The notes under the pieces: model-generated
What the model saw: the letters and a program-made list of their open reading frames with translations, nothing else
Databases searched by the model: none
Told to the model about the DNA's origin: nothing
Assembly: GCA_938010495.1 (NCBI GenBank)
Contig: CALLUT010000141.1
Location: 1 to 10,826, forward strand
Origin: Candidatus Absconditabacterales bacterium
GTDB taxonomy: Bacteria; Patescibacteria; JAEDAM01; Absconditabacterales; Absconditicoccaceae
Length of the DNA: 10,826 nt
Direction: 5' to 3'
Part shown: one piece after another, positions 1-7,341 of the stretch
How positions within the stretch are numbered: position 1 is the stretch's first letter
Layout of the letters: each line of letters starts with the position of its first letter
Translations under genes and position numbers: made by a program

Positions 1-22
1 AATTAATTGACAAACATGATAT

Positions 23-50
23 ATTATACTTAACAATAATAATCAGTCAA
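23..50 (-). promoter_or_regulatory. Leftward sigma70-type promoter for a gene outside the window
   Basis: Read on the minus strand, TTGACT (50-45) is followed after 16 bases by a perfect TATAAT (28-23). It points out of the window to the left, so its gene is not visible; the only ATG just downstream (17-15) closes after four codons. It lies back to back with the rightward promoter, with only 5 bases between the two -35 boxes, so one regulator bound there could control both. Confidence 0.6.
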
Positions 51-55
51 TTTTT

Positions 56-84
56 TTGACAGAAAGTTATCAAACTAGTATAAT
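56..84 (+). promoter_or_regulatory. Consensus sigma70 promoter of the 482-aa gene
   Basis: TTGACA (56-61), a 17-base spacer and TATAAT (79-84): a perfect match to the sigma70 consensus. Transcription would start near 91, giving a leader of about 22 bases before the ATG at 113. A strong constitutive-looking promoter. Confidence 0.85.
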
Positions 85-112
85 TTAAGAGTATTTATTC
101 CTACAAAAAACT

Positions 113-1561
113 ATGCCTTGAAAAGTTGAACTTTGACTTAAACGTGTTTGAGACGAAAAAGAATTTGAAAAAATAAAATTAGATAAAAATGAGCAAGCTG
201 ACGCATTGACAAAAGAAGAACTTCAGGAAAAAGTAGCGCTTGATAAAAGTCTTAAAGAAGAACTTCAGGAACACAAAATAAAAATTGAAGAATATAAAAA
301 AAATTTAGAAAATTTGAATAATAAAGATATAAACGAAGAAGAGAAAAATAATGAAAAAATAAACTTAGAAAAAAAACTAGCTTGAATTAAAGATGAAGTA
401 CTTGTTTCTTTGAAAAAAGAAATGGATATGTCATTCTATGTGAAATCTGTACCTCAAGCTGATTGAACAGTCACTGATGTTATACTTCTCCATGACGAAA
501 AAGAAGGACAAGACTATATTTGGGAAGCATATTATAGCGATGAAGCTACTCTAGAAAAAGAAATTACTGATATATATAAAGAAACACTTGATACAAATCT
601 TTGATCAGACCTTTGAATTTCTGATGAATTTTCAGTTGATTTAGTTGAAGACACAAAAAAATATACTATAGAAGAAGATCTCAACTGACTCAAAGATGTT
701 GTTGTCAAAGAAGAAGTATGAGAGTCAGCCTTAGATGTTAAAACAACAGCACTTGTGCAAGGAGTAATTGATTTTACGAAAAATTATAATCCAGCAAAAT
801 CACCTAAGCGAATGTGAACTGCAGTTAAATTCATAAAATCAATTGCATGAATTGGGCAAGCACTCATAGCAAGTTTTAAAAGTATGTGATGAAGTGAATT
901 AGCTGCCACACTTGGATTTTGAACAATGAATTGAACAATGTCAAAAATGGAAGAGCTAATAGCATTGGTTTGAATTGAAGAAAAAAATGAAATTACTATC
1001 CCTGAATGATATGAAAATTTAAAAAGTTGAGATTTTGACTTAGAGAAATGACTATTCCCAAAAGATTTTTGAACAAAGAAAGATGAATACCTCAGCAATT
1101 ATATAGATAAGGATTATCTATTAGATAGTAAAAAAATTGACGATGAAATAAAAGAATCATCACCATCAAAAACAAGAATCAAAACAATCTTTTGACCTAC
1201 TATCAAAAATATTAGTACAAAAATATGAGTTGAAGAAGAACTATTAGAAGCCGACATAGTTTATCAACTTTCGCATAAAAATGATAAATTAAGTATGATT
1301 TCTCATGTACCTTGAGAAATTGATTCAACTTGATGGTGAGGAAAGACAATAGATCTTAACTGAGAGAAAGAACCATATGTAGATTGATGGAACGAATGAT
1401 TAGTACTTCGTGCCAAATTCTTAAAATCATACTCTGAGATAAATAGCGACTTAACACTTAATGAAAAGATACTCAGTCTTTGAGAAGAAAATAATGAAGA
1501 AGATACAAAGATGTTAACAGAAATGTTTGAAAAAGAAGAAACATCAGGGGAAACTGAGTAA
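113..1561 (+). CDS. Unknown acidic coiled-coil protein, 482 aa (code 25)
   Basis: I do not recognise the family. With TGA read as Gly the frame is open for 482 residues and ends in TAA; 29 of its 35 glycines are TGA. Residues about 15-105 are Lys/Glu-rich and should form a long coiled coil, including a two-heptad repeat (KEELQE at 34-39 and 48-53). Residues about 108-200 look like a small alpha/beta domain. Residues about 230-290 are Gly/Ala/Ser-rich and amphipathic (IAGIGQALIASFKSMGG, then LGFGTMNGTMSK), similar in style to a segment of the M15-like protein at 3884-4924. The C-terminal part (about 320-440) is globular and the tail is acidic. There is no signal peptide and no clear transmembrane helix. 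The start is the first ATG after a perfect promoter; no Shine-Dalgarno sequence precedes it. Possible structural or secreted effector protein; function unknown. Confidence 0.85.
212..271 (+). repeat. 18-base direct repeat inside the coiled-coil region
   Basis: AAAGAAGAACTTCAGGAA occurs exactly at 212-229 and 254-271, offset by 42 bases, that is 14 codons or two heptads. It encodes KEELQE twice in the same register, so it looks like a local duplication that lengthened the coiled coil. Confidence 0.75.
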
Positions 1562-1588
1562 TATTCGATAATCATACAAACCAAAAAC

Positions 1589-1616
1589 TTGACATTTTTA
1601 GAAAAAAATGTAAAAT
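1589..1616 (+). promoter_or_regulatory. Likely promoter of the lipoprotein gene
   Basis: TTGACA (1589-1594), a 16-base spacer and TAAAAT (1611-1616). It would give a leader of about 63 bases before the ATG at 1686, longer than the ~22 bases of other genes here. The spacer contains an 8-bp AT-rich inverted repeat (1592-1599 with 1604-1611). A second weak -10-like box, TATAAC, lies at 1663-1668 without a good -35. No clear terminator separates this gene from the one upstream. Confidence 0.55.
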
Positions 1617-1685
1617 TACTATTGTCGGTAGGACATTTGTTCTATTTTATTCTTAACCTAATTATAACAAGTAAAAATTTTTGCC

Positions 1686-2510
1686 ATGAAAAATTCAAGT
1701 ATTTTTTTAAGCCTATTCGTATTAGTATTATTAACTAGTTGTTCACAAGAAACAGATCTATTCGATTTCGACGACTGTGATACAGCAACATTATCAATGA
1801 GCTTCTCAGAAACGGGAAGTAACTCCGGGACTATAACACTTCAAACTGATGACAGACACAGAAATTGTGACTTATTCATAAGTGAGTCCGAAGTTTCATT
1901 CTTTGATGATAGCAATAACTTGCTAGACCAATATGATTTAGGAAATGGAGATATTGGATTGGAAAAGATTTTTCAAGAAAGTATTACGTATCCTAATAAC
2001 ACTGGGAAACTAATAGTTTCTTTTGTAAATTGGTCAGGAGACCTTATTGAAAAACCTTATTACTTCGAAGATAGTTCGGGTAATGATAATGGAAATGGGA
2101 ACACTAATTCAACAGCTGGTCCAATCAGCCAAGAATTCCAATTCTATGGTTACACCAATGGGGAAATAGATCTTAATGATCCAATTGACTTATTCGTAAC
2201 AGCATCAGACTTACACAGAGACGAAAATGGTTTCTTGTCAGGAAGTCCAGTGTTTAGAGTACGAAATGCTGATTGTAATCAAGACTTCAATTCAACTCTT
2301 TTTAAAAGAATTGAATATAGCGGTTTAGATGCAACTACGCAAAATCACATAACTGAACATGGTATAGCAGGATTTCCTGTAACTAAGTGCAGTTATAAAG
2401 ATGTCGATTTCATCGACGGAGCTGGCTCTGAAAATTTGAGAGGTAATACGAAAAGTATTATCCTTGAGATTAGAAAAGGTAGCTCAAAATATAGAACTCA
2501 TATAAAATAA
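1686..2510 (+). CDS. Predicted lipoprotein with no UGA codons, 274 aa
   Basis: I do not recognise the family. The N-terminus is a lipoprotein signal peptide: one Lys at position 2, a hydrophobic core (IFLSLFVLVLL, 6-16) and a lipobox L-T-S-C with the modified Cys at 19, so the mature protein should be anchored to the outer face of a membrane. Acidic residues follow the Cys. Two domains are separated by an Asn/Gly/Ser linker (about 129-142); four Cys in the mature part (31, 61, 203 and 235) could form disulfides. Unlike every neighbour it uses no TGA: all 22 glycines are GGN, whereas neighbours use TGA for about three quarters. This points to recent acquisition from a standard-code organism, or to selection against TGA. 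It ends in TAA just before a strong terminator and has its own promoter. Function unknown; binding or adhesion is only a guess. Confidence 0.9.
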   Translation: MKNSSIFLSLFVLVLLTSCSQETDLFDFDDCDTATLSMSFSETGSNSGTITLQTDDRHRNCDLFISESEVSFFDDSNNLLDQYDLGNGDIGLEKIFQESITYPNNTGKLIVSFVNWSGDLIEKPYYFEDSSGNDNGNGNTNSTAGPISQEFQFYGYTNGEIDLNDPIDLFVTASDLHRDENGFLSGSPVFRVRNADCNQDFNSTLFKRIEYSGLDATTQNHITEHGIAGFPVTKCSYKDVDFIDGAGSENLRGNTKSIILEIRKGSSKYRTHIK

Positions 2511-2540
2511 ATGATGTTCTATAACAGACTAACACAAAAT

Positions 2541-2575
2541 AGACCTACTTGTCAGCAAGTAGGTCTTCCTTTTTA
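2541..2575 (+). terminator. Rho-independent terminator between convergent genes
   Basis: A perfect 11-bp stem (AGACCTACTTG 2541-2551 with 2556-2566), a TCAG loop and a downstream tract TCCTTTTTAT. It ends the lipoprotein transcript. On the minus strand the same stem is followed by ATTTTGTG, so it may also stop the leftward transcript weakly. Confidence 0.85.
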
Positions 2576-2594
2576 TAAAAAGTTCTCGATTTAT

Positions 2595-2888
2595 TTATGA
2601 AACTTGTATTTCATGTAAGATTCAAGCAATTGTCTCTGCTAAATCATTATAAAAAGATGGAATATATTGAGCTAAATATTCCCACATATATTCACTGTAA
2701 TTTTCATCAAGTTCATGCAACTTCAGATGATTTACATGTTCTTCAGTGATAGCTCAACCTATTTTTTCAAGAAGTTTTTCAGTTAGCAAAACATCAAGAG
2801 TATCTCTAGGAAAATCAGATAGATCATTATCAAGGTTCGCCAGATTCTTTTGCAAATAATCTAATGCTTGAGTACGAGTCTTTATCAT
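2595..2888 (-). CDS. Small DUF5663-like protein, 97 aa (code 25)
   Basis: An acidic, all-helical small protein with two TGA glycines (codons after GGT and after GCT). The pattern of a helix ending in LLEKIG, then a helical segment ending in a YIPSF-type turn and a last amphipathic helix, resembles the CPR-wide domain DUF5663 as I remember it; function of that family is unknown to me. It lies 26 bases downstream of the 299-aa gene without its own promoter, so the two are probably cotranscribed. ATG at 2888 is chosen as the first in-frame start; there is no Shine-Dalgarno sequence. It ends in TAA facing the convergent lipoprotein gene. Confidence 0.75.
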
Positions 2889-2914
2889 AATAAGGAAGTT
2901 TCAAAAATAGTAAA

Positions 2915-3814
2915 TTATACTGAAGCCAATGCAGAAACTACATCAGGATTCGTATTTCCTCAAGTGAGCTTAGTGTACATCTCTGTCACGAGATCTATCG
3001 TGTTATTTAATGTTTCTCAGTCTATACGATTTCTCTTATGGTGTTTTTTAAGTTGATCTACAACATTCTTAGTTAGTGGATGAATTTCCTGAGAGAATTT
3101 CATTCAAGGAGCTTTTGCCCATTTTAGTATTCTAGAAATTTGAGCAAATCATAACACTCTATCAAAAGTGCTGAATGTACTATACAAAGTAAGCGCGGCT
3201 TTCCAATCTTTAGATTTTTCTCGTTGCTTTCTTACTGTCTCTAGTTTCTTAACCGTATTACTTCTTCTTGCCCATTCAATAGGGTTTATTTTGTTTACTG
3301 TATTAACAGCATTATCGACTCAAATCGATAGGGAAGCTTTTAATCAGTCAACCATTGCTTTCTTGGAAGCACTTAATCACTGTTCCTTTAATCATTCAAC
3401 AGATGTTGTCTTTGCATCAAATGCATTAGTTATACTTTCTAATCTCTTAAGGTATAAGCTGTTTTGATAAAGTTCTTTCTTCTCATTTTGAAGAGGGTCT
3501 TTATTGTATAATCCTCAAGAAATATTAGCTTTAAATGCTTGCCAATCCATTCAGTATACAACCATTCTTTTTTCTTCAATAGCAATTTTTGTCGAAACAA
3601 GATTTGATTCAAATTTTATGCTATCTTCATCTAAATTTCTAATAAATTCTTTCGTAAGCTCATCTGTATTACTTAGAGATATATCTTCACGAATTTCTTG
3701 TAATGAAGAAAAATCATCAATACTTCATTCTTTTGAAGATGGTTTTGGTTGGTTGATATCACCTGGTGCTTGTTCACCCTGGCCATAAATTTCCTCTTTG
3801 TTTTCTACTGGCAT
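2915..3814 (-). CDS. Unknown helical protein, 299 aa (code 25)
   Basis: I do not recognise it. Eleven of 16 glycines are TGA. The N-terminal ~35 residues are Pro/Glu/Gln-rich and probably disordered; residues about 35-90 are helical and acidic; residues about 95-170 contain Gly/Ser/Ala-rich amphipathic segments (GLKASLSIGVDNAV); residues about 180-260 are basic (WARRSNTVKKLETVRKQREK, LKKHHKRNR), which could bind nucleic acid or acidic membranes. There is no signal peptide or clear transmembrane helix. It has its own promoter and is followed by the 97-aa gene, with which it probably forms an operon. The start is the first ATG downstream of the promoter. Confidence 0.85.
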
Positions 3815-3852
3815 AATAGTATAGCAAAAGAAATAAATTCTAGACTATACAA

Positions 3853-3881
3853 ATTATAATGGCAATCATCTAAAAAAGCAA
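3853..3881 (-). promoter_or_regulatory. Promoter of the 299-aa gene
   Basis: On the minus strand TTGCTT (3881-3876), a 17-base spacer and a perfect TATAAT (3858-3853). The -35 box is weak and begins only two bases past the TAA of the upstream peptidase gene. The leader before ATG 3814 would be about 33 bases. No terminator is visible after the peptidase gene, so read-through into this gene is also possible. Confidence 0.55.
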
Positions 3882-3883
3882 AA

Positions 3884-4924
3884 TTATGCTAGAGTTCCAA
3901 AGAGAACATCAATATGTTCTTCATCTCAATGATAATAAAATGTAAGATTTTGTCATTCTATCATTACTGTTTTGGCTTCTTCAAATACTAATCAAAATTT
4001 ATTAATAACAGTTTTTCACCATCTATCAGTACTTCTAAAATCTAACTTATATCATTCATGATGAGGGAATTTCAAAGTTTTATCGTGTCAATCCTCTGTT
4101 CATCATGTAACTACTCCTTTATCAGTAAGTCATGTCTCTTTAGAAATATATTTTGCCAAATTCTCTGCTCACAAAATAGTATCTAATTTAATTCAATCCA
4201 AGCAAGTACGGCAACTTTCTCTTGAAGATCAATCCTCCTCAAACCCTTTATCAGAAGAACTTATTCTATAATAAGTGCTAAGTTGTGAATACGCATCCTC
4301 ATATCAAAGTGTTTCATTTTTCTTACTCTCTTTTTTGCTAATTATTTTAGGGTTAGTACTAGCCTTTGTAGCACTCTTGCTTATTGAATCTGTAATTTTA
4401 GGTTTTTTAAGTTCTTGATTGAACGTAGTTATTTTATCAAATATATCTACTTTCCAATTAAACTTCTTAGTAAGTAAATTATTAATTTTACTAGATAATC
4501 CAGTTAATCATAATGATCAAAGTACTCATCAAAGTAGTCGATTAGCAGATTTTACTGATCAAATAAAGTTGAGTAATTTTTTACCTGAATTATATATTCT
4601 TTTAAAAAAACCTGGTTTCTGATTTGTCTTTTTTAGAGTTGAGTATTTAAGTTGATCCACCATTTCATCAATTTCATCTTCTACTGCATCTTCATAATTT
4701 TCTAATTCTTCTTTTATTTCTTTTGATTCAACACTTTCTCATAATTCATTCATTTCATCTTCAATTCTACTCAATGCATCTAGAGCATCACGAGGTTTTA
4801 ATTCTTCCAATGCTTCTTCAATATTTTCAATTTCAGGAGAAACATCATCTTTAAGATCTTCCAATCATAGATCATCAACTGACTCAAGAAAAGTATCTCA
4901 TGCTTTTTCAAGAAATTTTGACAT
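3884..4924 (-). CDS. Coiled-coil protein with C-terminal M15-like peptidase domain, 346 aa (code 25)
   Basis: Probable peptidoglycan peptidase. The C-terminal third (about 205-346) matches the zinc D-Ala-D-Ala carboxypeptidase/endolysin fold (peptidase M15, closest to the M15_3 type): VVTGGTEDGH (271-280) stands where family members have a TSGxR-type strand, FPHHEGYKLD (286-295) carries the H-x-x-G-x-x-x-D motif (His288, Gly291, Asp295), and EEHIDV (335-340) gives the third ligand His337 in the HxD motif. Gly291 is a TGA codon, which supports UGA=Gly. The upstream part differs from ordinary M15 enzymes: an acidic coiled coil (about 30-95), a Gly-rich hydrophobic segment (about 117-145, LLGGVLGSLGLTGL) and a Lys/Ser-rich linker. 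A SCRTC pair lies at 237-241. No Sec signal is visible. The residue three before His337 is Asp instead of the Glu seen in ExxH members, so activity is not certain. Its ATG overlaps the TAA of the 229-aa gene by one base, implying coupled translation. Confidence 0.85.
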
Positions 4925-5613
4925 TATTCTTTTTTATTATTTCATAAAAATGGGATATATTTCTTTATATTCATAGTAAAAAAATTACTAAGGTTTTTCC
5001 CAAATCATTTAAAAAATCAAGAAACTCAAGATCATAAACCGCTAAACCATCATCCTATTGAACTTCATAAATTCTTAAAATCTCAATTTCAAATCCAAAC
5101 AGTGCTAAGCAATCATAAAGATGGAATTCAAATTATTTTTCATCGGTTTTTGTCGAAAAAAGTTGGTACTTTAGGTTTTTTAGGCTTTTTAGGAGCTTTT
5201 GGTTTTTCAACTTTTTCTGGTTTTTTCTGTTCTGTGGATTTCTCTTTAGGTTCAACTTTTTCAGAGGTAGTTTCATTTTTCTTCTTTTTTTCAATCTCTT
5301 CTTCAAAATTTTTTAATTGTTCTTCATTTTTAGATAGTTCTTTTTGAATTTCTTGTGTTTTATTTTGAACCAAACTTGCATACTCATCAAACTTCTTTTG
5401 AATTCAATCTTGATGCTTTTGGTCAACTTTATCCGTTAATTCCTTGGCCATAGTTTCTAAAATTCCAGTTACATTATCTAACTTTCAATTTGCTAATCAT
5501 TCTACTATTTCAGAATTTAATCAAGTCAATACTTGATCCAATCACTCTACTCCTGAAACTGAATCTAATCCTATCAAAGATTGTATTCATTGTTGTAATA
5601 GTTTTTCTGTCAT
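4924..5613 (-). CDS. Coiled-coil, Lys/Pro-rich, Gly-zipper protein, 229 aa (code 25)
   Basis: I do not recognise the family. Eighteen of 24 glycines are TGA. The layout is clear: a helical Gly-containing head (1-55), a coiled coil (about 65-112), a rigid Lys/Pro/Glu linker (113-150, PKAPKKPKKPKVP) and a C-terminal Gly-rich hydrophobic/amphipathic region (157-225) with repeated G-x-x-x-G spacing (GSSIGGWFSGLGSGVSGFF). Such a tail could insert into or associate with a membrane. There is no signal peptide. It starts an operon whose second gene, overlapping by one base (TAATG), is the M15-like peptidase, so the two proteins probably act together, this one as a membrane or structural partner. Its own promoter overlaps the hairpin that follows the 330-aa gene. 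Function unknown. Confidence 0.85.
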
Positions 5614-5627
5614 TATTTGCTCAAATT

Positions 5628-5655
5628 AAAAAGACTATAGATAAGTATAGTCTTT
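5628..5655 (-). terminator. Terminator of the 330-aa gene, overlapping the next promoter
   Basis: On the minus strand a perfect 10-bp stem (AAAGACTATA, 5655-5646, with 5639-5630), a 6-base loop and a T-rich tail (TTTTTAATTT). The arm and loop contain the -10 box TATACT (5649-5644) of the following gene, so transcripts started there would lack the complete hairpin. Confidence 0.75.
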
Positions 5656-5672
5656 GAAAGCAATATTGTCAA
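5644..5672 (-). promoter_or_regulatory. Promoter of the 229-aa/peptidase operon
   Basis: On the minus strand TTGACA (5672-5667), a 17-base spacer and TATACT (5649-5644). The predicted start falls in the descending arm of the terminator hairpin, leaving a leader of about 25 bases to ATG 5613. Confidence 0.8.
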
Positions 5673-5681
5673 AATTTATTT

Positions 5682-6674
5682 TTAATTACGATTTTCTTTA
5701 TCAGCAATAGATCAAGCACCTTGTTTAGTTTGCTTAATAAGGAGTCGATATGTAAGTATTGTAACAATAATTGTTGGAGTAACAGGCAAATCGCTCAACA
5801 TATAATGAATATTATTTTTAACTGACAACCACTCAGTGAACAAATGTACAGATCAGAACGCTGACTGGAATCAAATAAATTTTGAATTGTTAGATAAAGT
5901 CTTATATAATTCACTAGGCTTCATTCAACTTAATGATTCAGATGAGATTCAAGTATAAACAAGCATAATTGCAGCATAAACTGCGAGATATCAAGCATTC
6001 CATCACATTTCACTTTCATTAAATGTCCCATAAAACAATTCTTCTGCTTGCCATGAACCTATTCAGTAATAGACAAGTAAAGAGGCAAGAACTCAATTAT
6101 TCTTTATTAAGTTTAAAATTCCAGAAAATGTTTTTCAAATAAATCAACAAACTCAGTAATCACAAAGTTTAGTTGCTTCTTCTGCAGTAAATCAAAATTT
6201 ATTTACCAACGTTCTTATCTTTCTAAATGATTCTTCTTGTGATAATTCAAATACATTTTTATCCGGAAACATATTATGAACAAGCAATATTCATTCTTTT
6301 TGCCCATCTGAGAGTTCTCTTCAAAGAACCTCCTCTGCTTTAAGAAATCTTCCTTCTTTGGATAAATTTGCATTTTCAAAAACATCTTCAACGGCTATAT
6401 GTTTTGTACGCGGGTTTTCCATAAAGTTATTTATTCATACTAATTGATCTTTTGATATCGAACTTTTTGCCTTCTCAAAAGTAGGCATAACTTCGTTATA
6501 AATAGATTGTGCTTCTCACATAGCTACACCAATTTTTTCTGATGAAAACATATCAAGTGTATCAGAAATTGATTCTCACTTATTAGAAAAGGATCATAAC
6601 CTTTCGTTTTGTGGAGAATTCAAATCACTATCTAAAACACCATGGTCCAAAGTATCGGTCATTCAATTAGCCAT
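5682..6674 (-). CDS. Multi-pass membrane protein with soluble N-terminus, 330 aa (code 25)
   Basis: Family not identified. Twenty of 28 glycines are TGA. Residues 1-110 are soluble and helical. Residues about 108-178 carry a motif that I recall from uncharacterised proteins of CPR and other bacteria: AEEVLGRELSDGQKEGIL (113-130), then GFTAEEATKLCDYGVCGFIG (161-180). Hydrophobic helices follow at about 193-208 (GVLASLLVYYGIGSW), 227-243 (AGYLAVYAAIMLVYTGI) and 297-313 (PVTPTIIVTILTYRLLI), possibly another near 265-285, so the C-terminal half is in the membrane. No signal peptide is seen. It is the first gene leftward from the divergent promoter region and is closed by its own hairpin terminator, so it is mostly a monocistronic unit. 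The ATG at 6674 is the first start after the promoter. Confidence 0.85.
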
Positions 6675-6706
6675 TCTTTATATAAAATATAATATAAATA
6701 TATTTA

Positions 6707-6734
6707 TATATACATATTTTCACTTATTTGTCAA
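6707..6734 (-). promoter_or_regulatory. Leftward promoter of the 330-aa membrane protein gene
   Basis: On the minus strand a perfect TTGACA (6734-6729) is followed by a run of TATATATAAATATA. With a 16-base spacer the -10 is TATATA (6712-6707); the exact -10 is ambiguous because the region is alternating T and A (TATAAA with a 20-base spacer also exists). Confidence 0.55.
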
Positions 6735-6741
6735 ATAATGC

Positions 6742-6770
6742 TTGACTTTAAAAGGTAAATAAAGTATAAT
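6742..6770 (+). promoter_or_regulatory. Rightward promoter of the 153-aa gene
   Basis: TTGACT (6742-6747), a 17-base spacer and a perfect TATAAT (6765-6770); leader about 22 bases to ATG 6799, the same as for the 482-aa gene. It is back to back with the leftward promoter, with 7 bases between the -35 boxes; the two boxes form an inverted repeat (GTCAA 6730-6734, TTGAC 6742-6746). Confidence 0.8.
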
Positions 6771-6798
6771 TAGGTGTTTATATTCTATTGGATGTACA

Positions 6799-7260
6799 AT
6801 GGTAGTATTAAGAAATGCAGTTACAGATTCTTCTAATCACTTAACTAGATGATTAGAGTCAGGAAAACAAATGACTGCAAGTACTTTTAAGGCTGCAGAT
6901 TCAATTGCCAATTGGATTTGAGAAGCTTGAGCAAAATTATTGCCTTGGGAATGGACTGACCGTCTCTGGCGTGCTGGGGTTACAACTGTTAAGACTTGAG
7001 CTGAATGAGTAGCTAGATACATACCATGACTTAATTATGCAACAAGATACTGACTTTGATGATGATTAAACTGAGTACAAACAATTCCTTCAATATTCTC
7101 ATGAGAACGAAGAAACGCATGAAAAAGTGCACTTAGATTTTGAGGATCATTTATTGAGCCTTTTAAGGATTTGTGAAAATGACTTCGAGACACTCTCGTT
7201 AAATGAAAAAGCATGTATGAAACTTCTGCTACAGCTTGAAAGTGGTCAACTTGATATTAA
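6799..7260 (+). CDS. Small basic Gly-rich protein, 153 aa (code 25)
   Basis: I do not recognise it. Nineteen of 22 glycines are TGA, including three consecutive TGA codons (7057-7065) inside the YGLGGGLNG segment. It is basic, with amphipathic helices rather than a classic transmembrane helix: a Ser/Thr/Ala-rich N-terminus, a Trp-containing segment (LLPWEWTDRLWRAG, 47-60), a Gly/aromatic centre (PGLNYATRYGLGGG, 76-89) and a Lys/Gly C-terminus. There is no signal peptide. ATG 6799 is chosen because the ATG at 6792 is out of frame and closes after 15 codons. It precedes the 740-aa gene but is separated by a terminator/promoter hairpin, so the two are adjacent but separately promoted. Function unknown; the composition would suit a membrane-binding or structural role. 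Confidence 0.85.
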
Positions 7261-7278
7261 AAATTACTATTCCCAAAT

Positions 7279-7307
7279 TTGCACTAAATAGAGATCCTAG
7301 CTATACT
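7279..7307 (+). promoter_or_regulatory. Promoter of the 740-aa gene, embedded in a terminator
   Basis: TTGCAC (7279-7284), a 17-base spacer and TATACT (7302-7307). The -10 box forms the top of the hairpin that terminates the preceding gene. The leader would be about 28 bases to ATG 7342. Confidence 0.65.
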
Positions 7308-7332
7308 TATATAGTTAGGATTTTATTATTTT
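7294..7332 (+). terminator. Terminator of the 153-aa gene
   Basis: A 12-bp stem with one G-T pair (7294-7305 with 7310-7321), a CTTA loop, then TTTATTATTTTT. Its centre CTATACTTATATAG closely resembles CTATACTTATCTATAG in the terminator/promoter hairpin at 5628-5655. Confidence 0.75.
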
Positions 7333-7341
7333 TCAATTTTT

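Noticed and set aside
7..35. Rightward promoter using the first TTGACA at 7-12
   Set aside because: The sequence 17 bases downstream (TTAACA) is a poor -10, and TATACT at 25-30 is too close; the perfect promoter at 56-84 explains the gene.
1592..1611. AT-only hairpin (ACATTTTT/AAAAATGT) as terminator of the 482-aa gene
   Set aside because: The stem is only 8 bp, nearly all A-T, and no T-tract follows; it lies in the spacer of the likely lipoprotein promoter.
3818..3850. Inverted repeat TATAG/CTATA before the 299-aa gene as operator or terminator
   Set aside because: Only about 6 bp per arm with a long loop in AT-rich DNA; not distinguishable from chance.
6792..6840. ATG at 6792 as start of the rightward gene
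   Set aside because: Out of frame; it reaches TAA after 15 codons. ATG 6799 opens the 153-codon frame.
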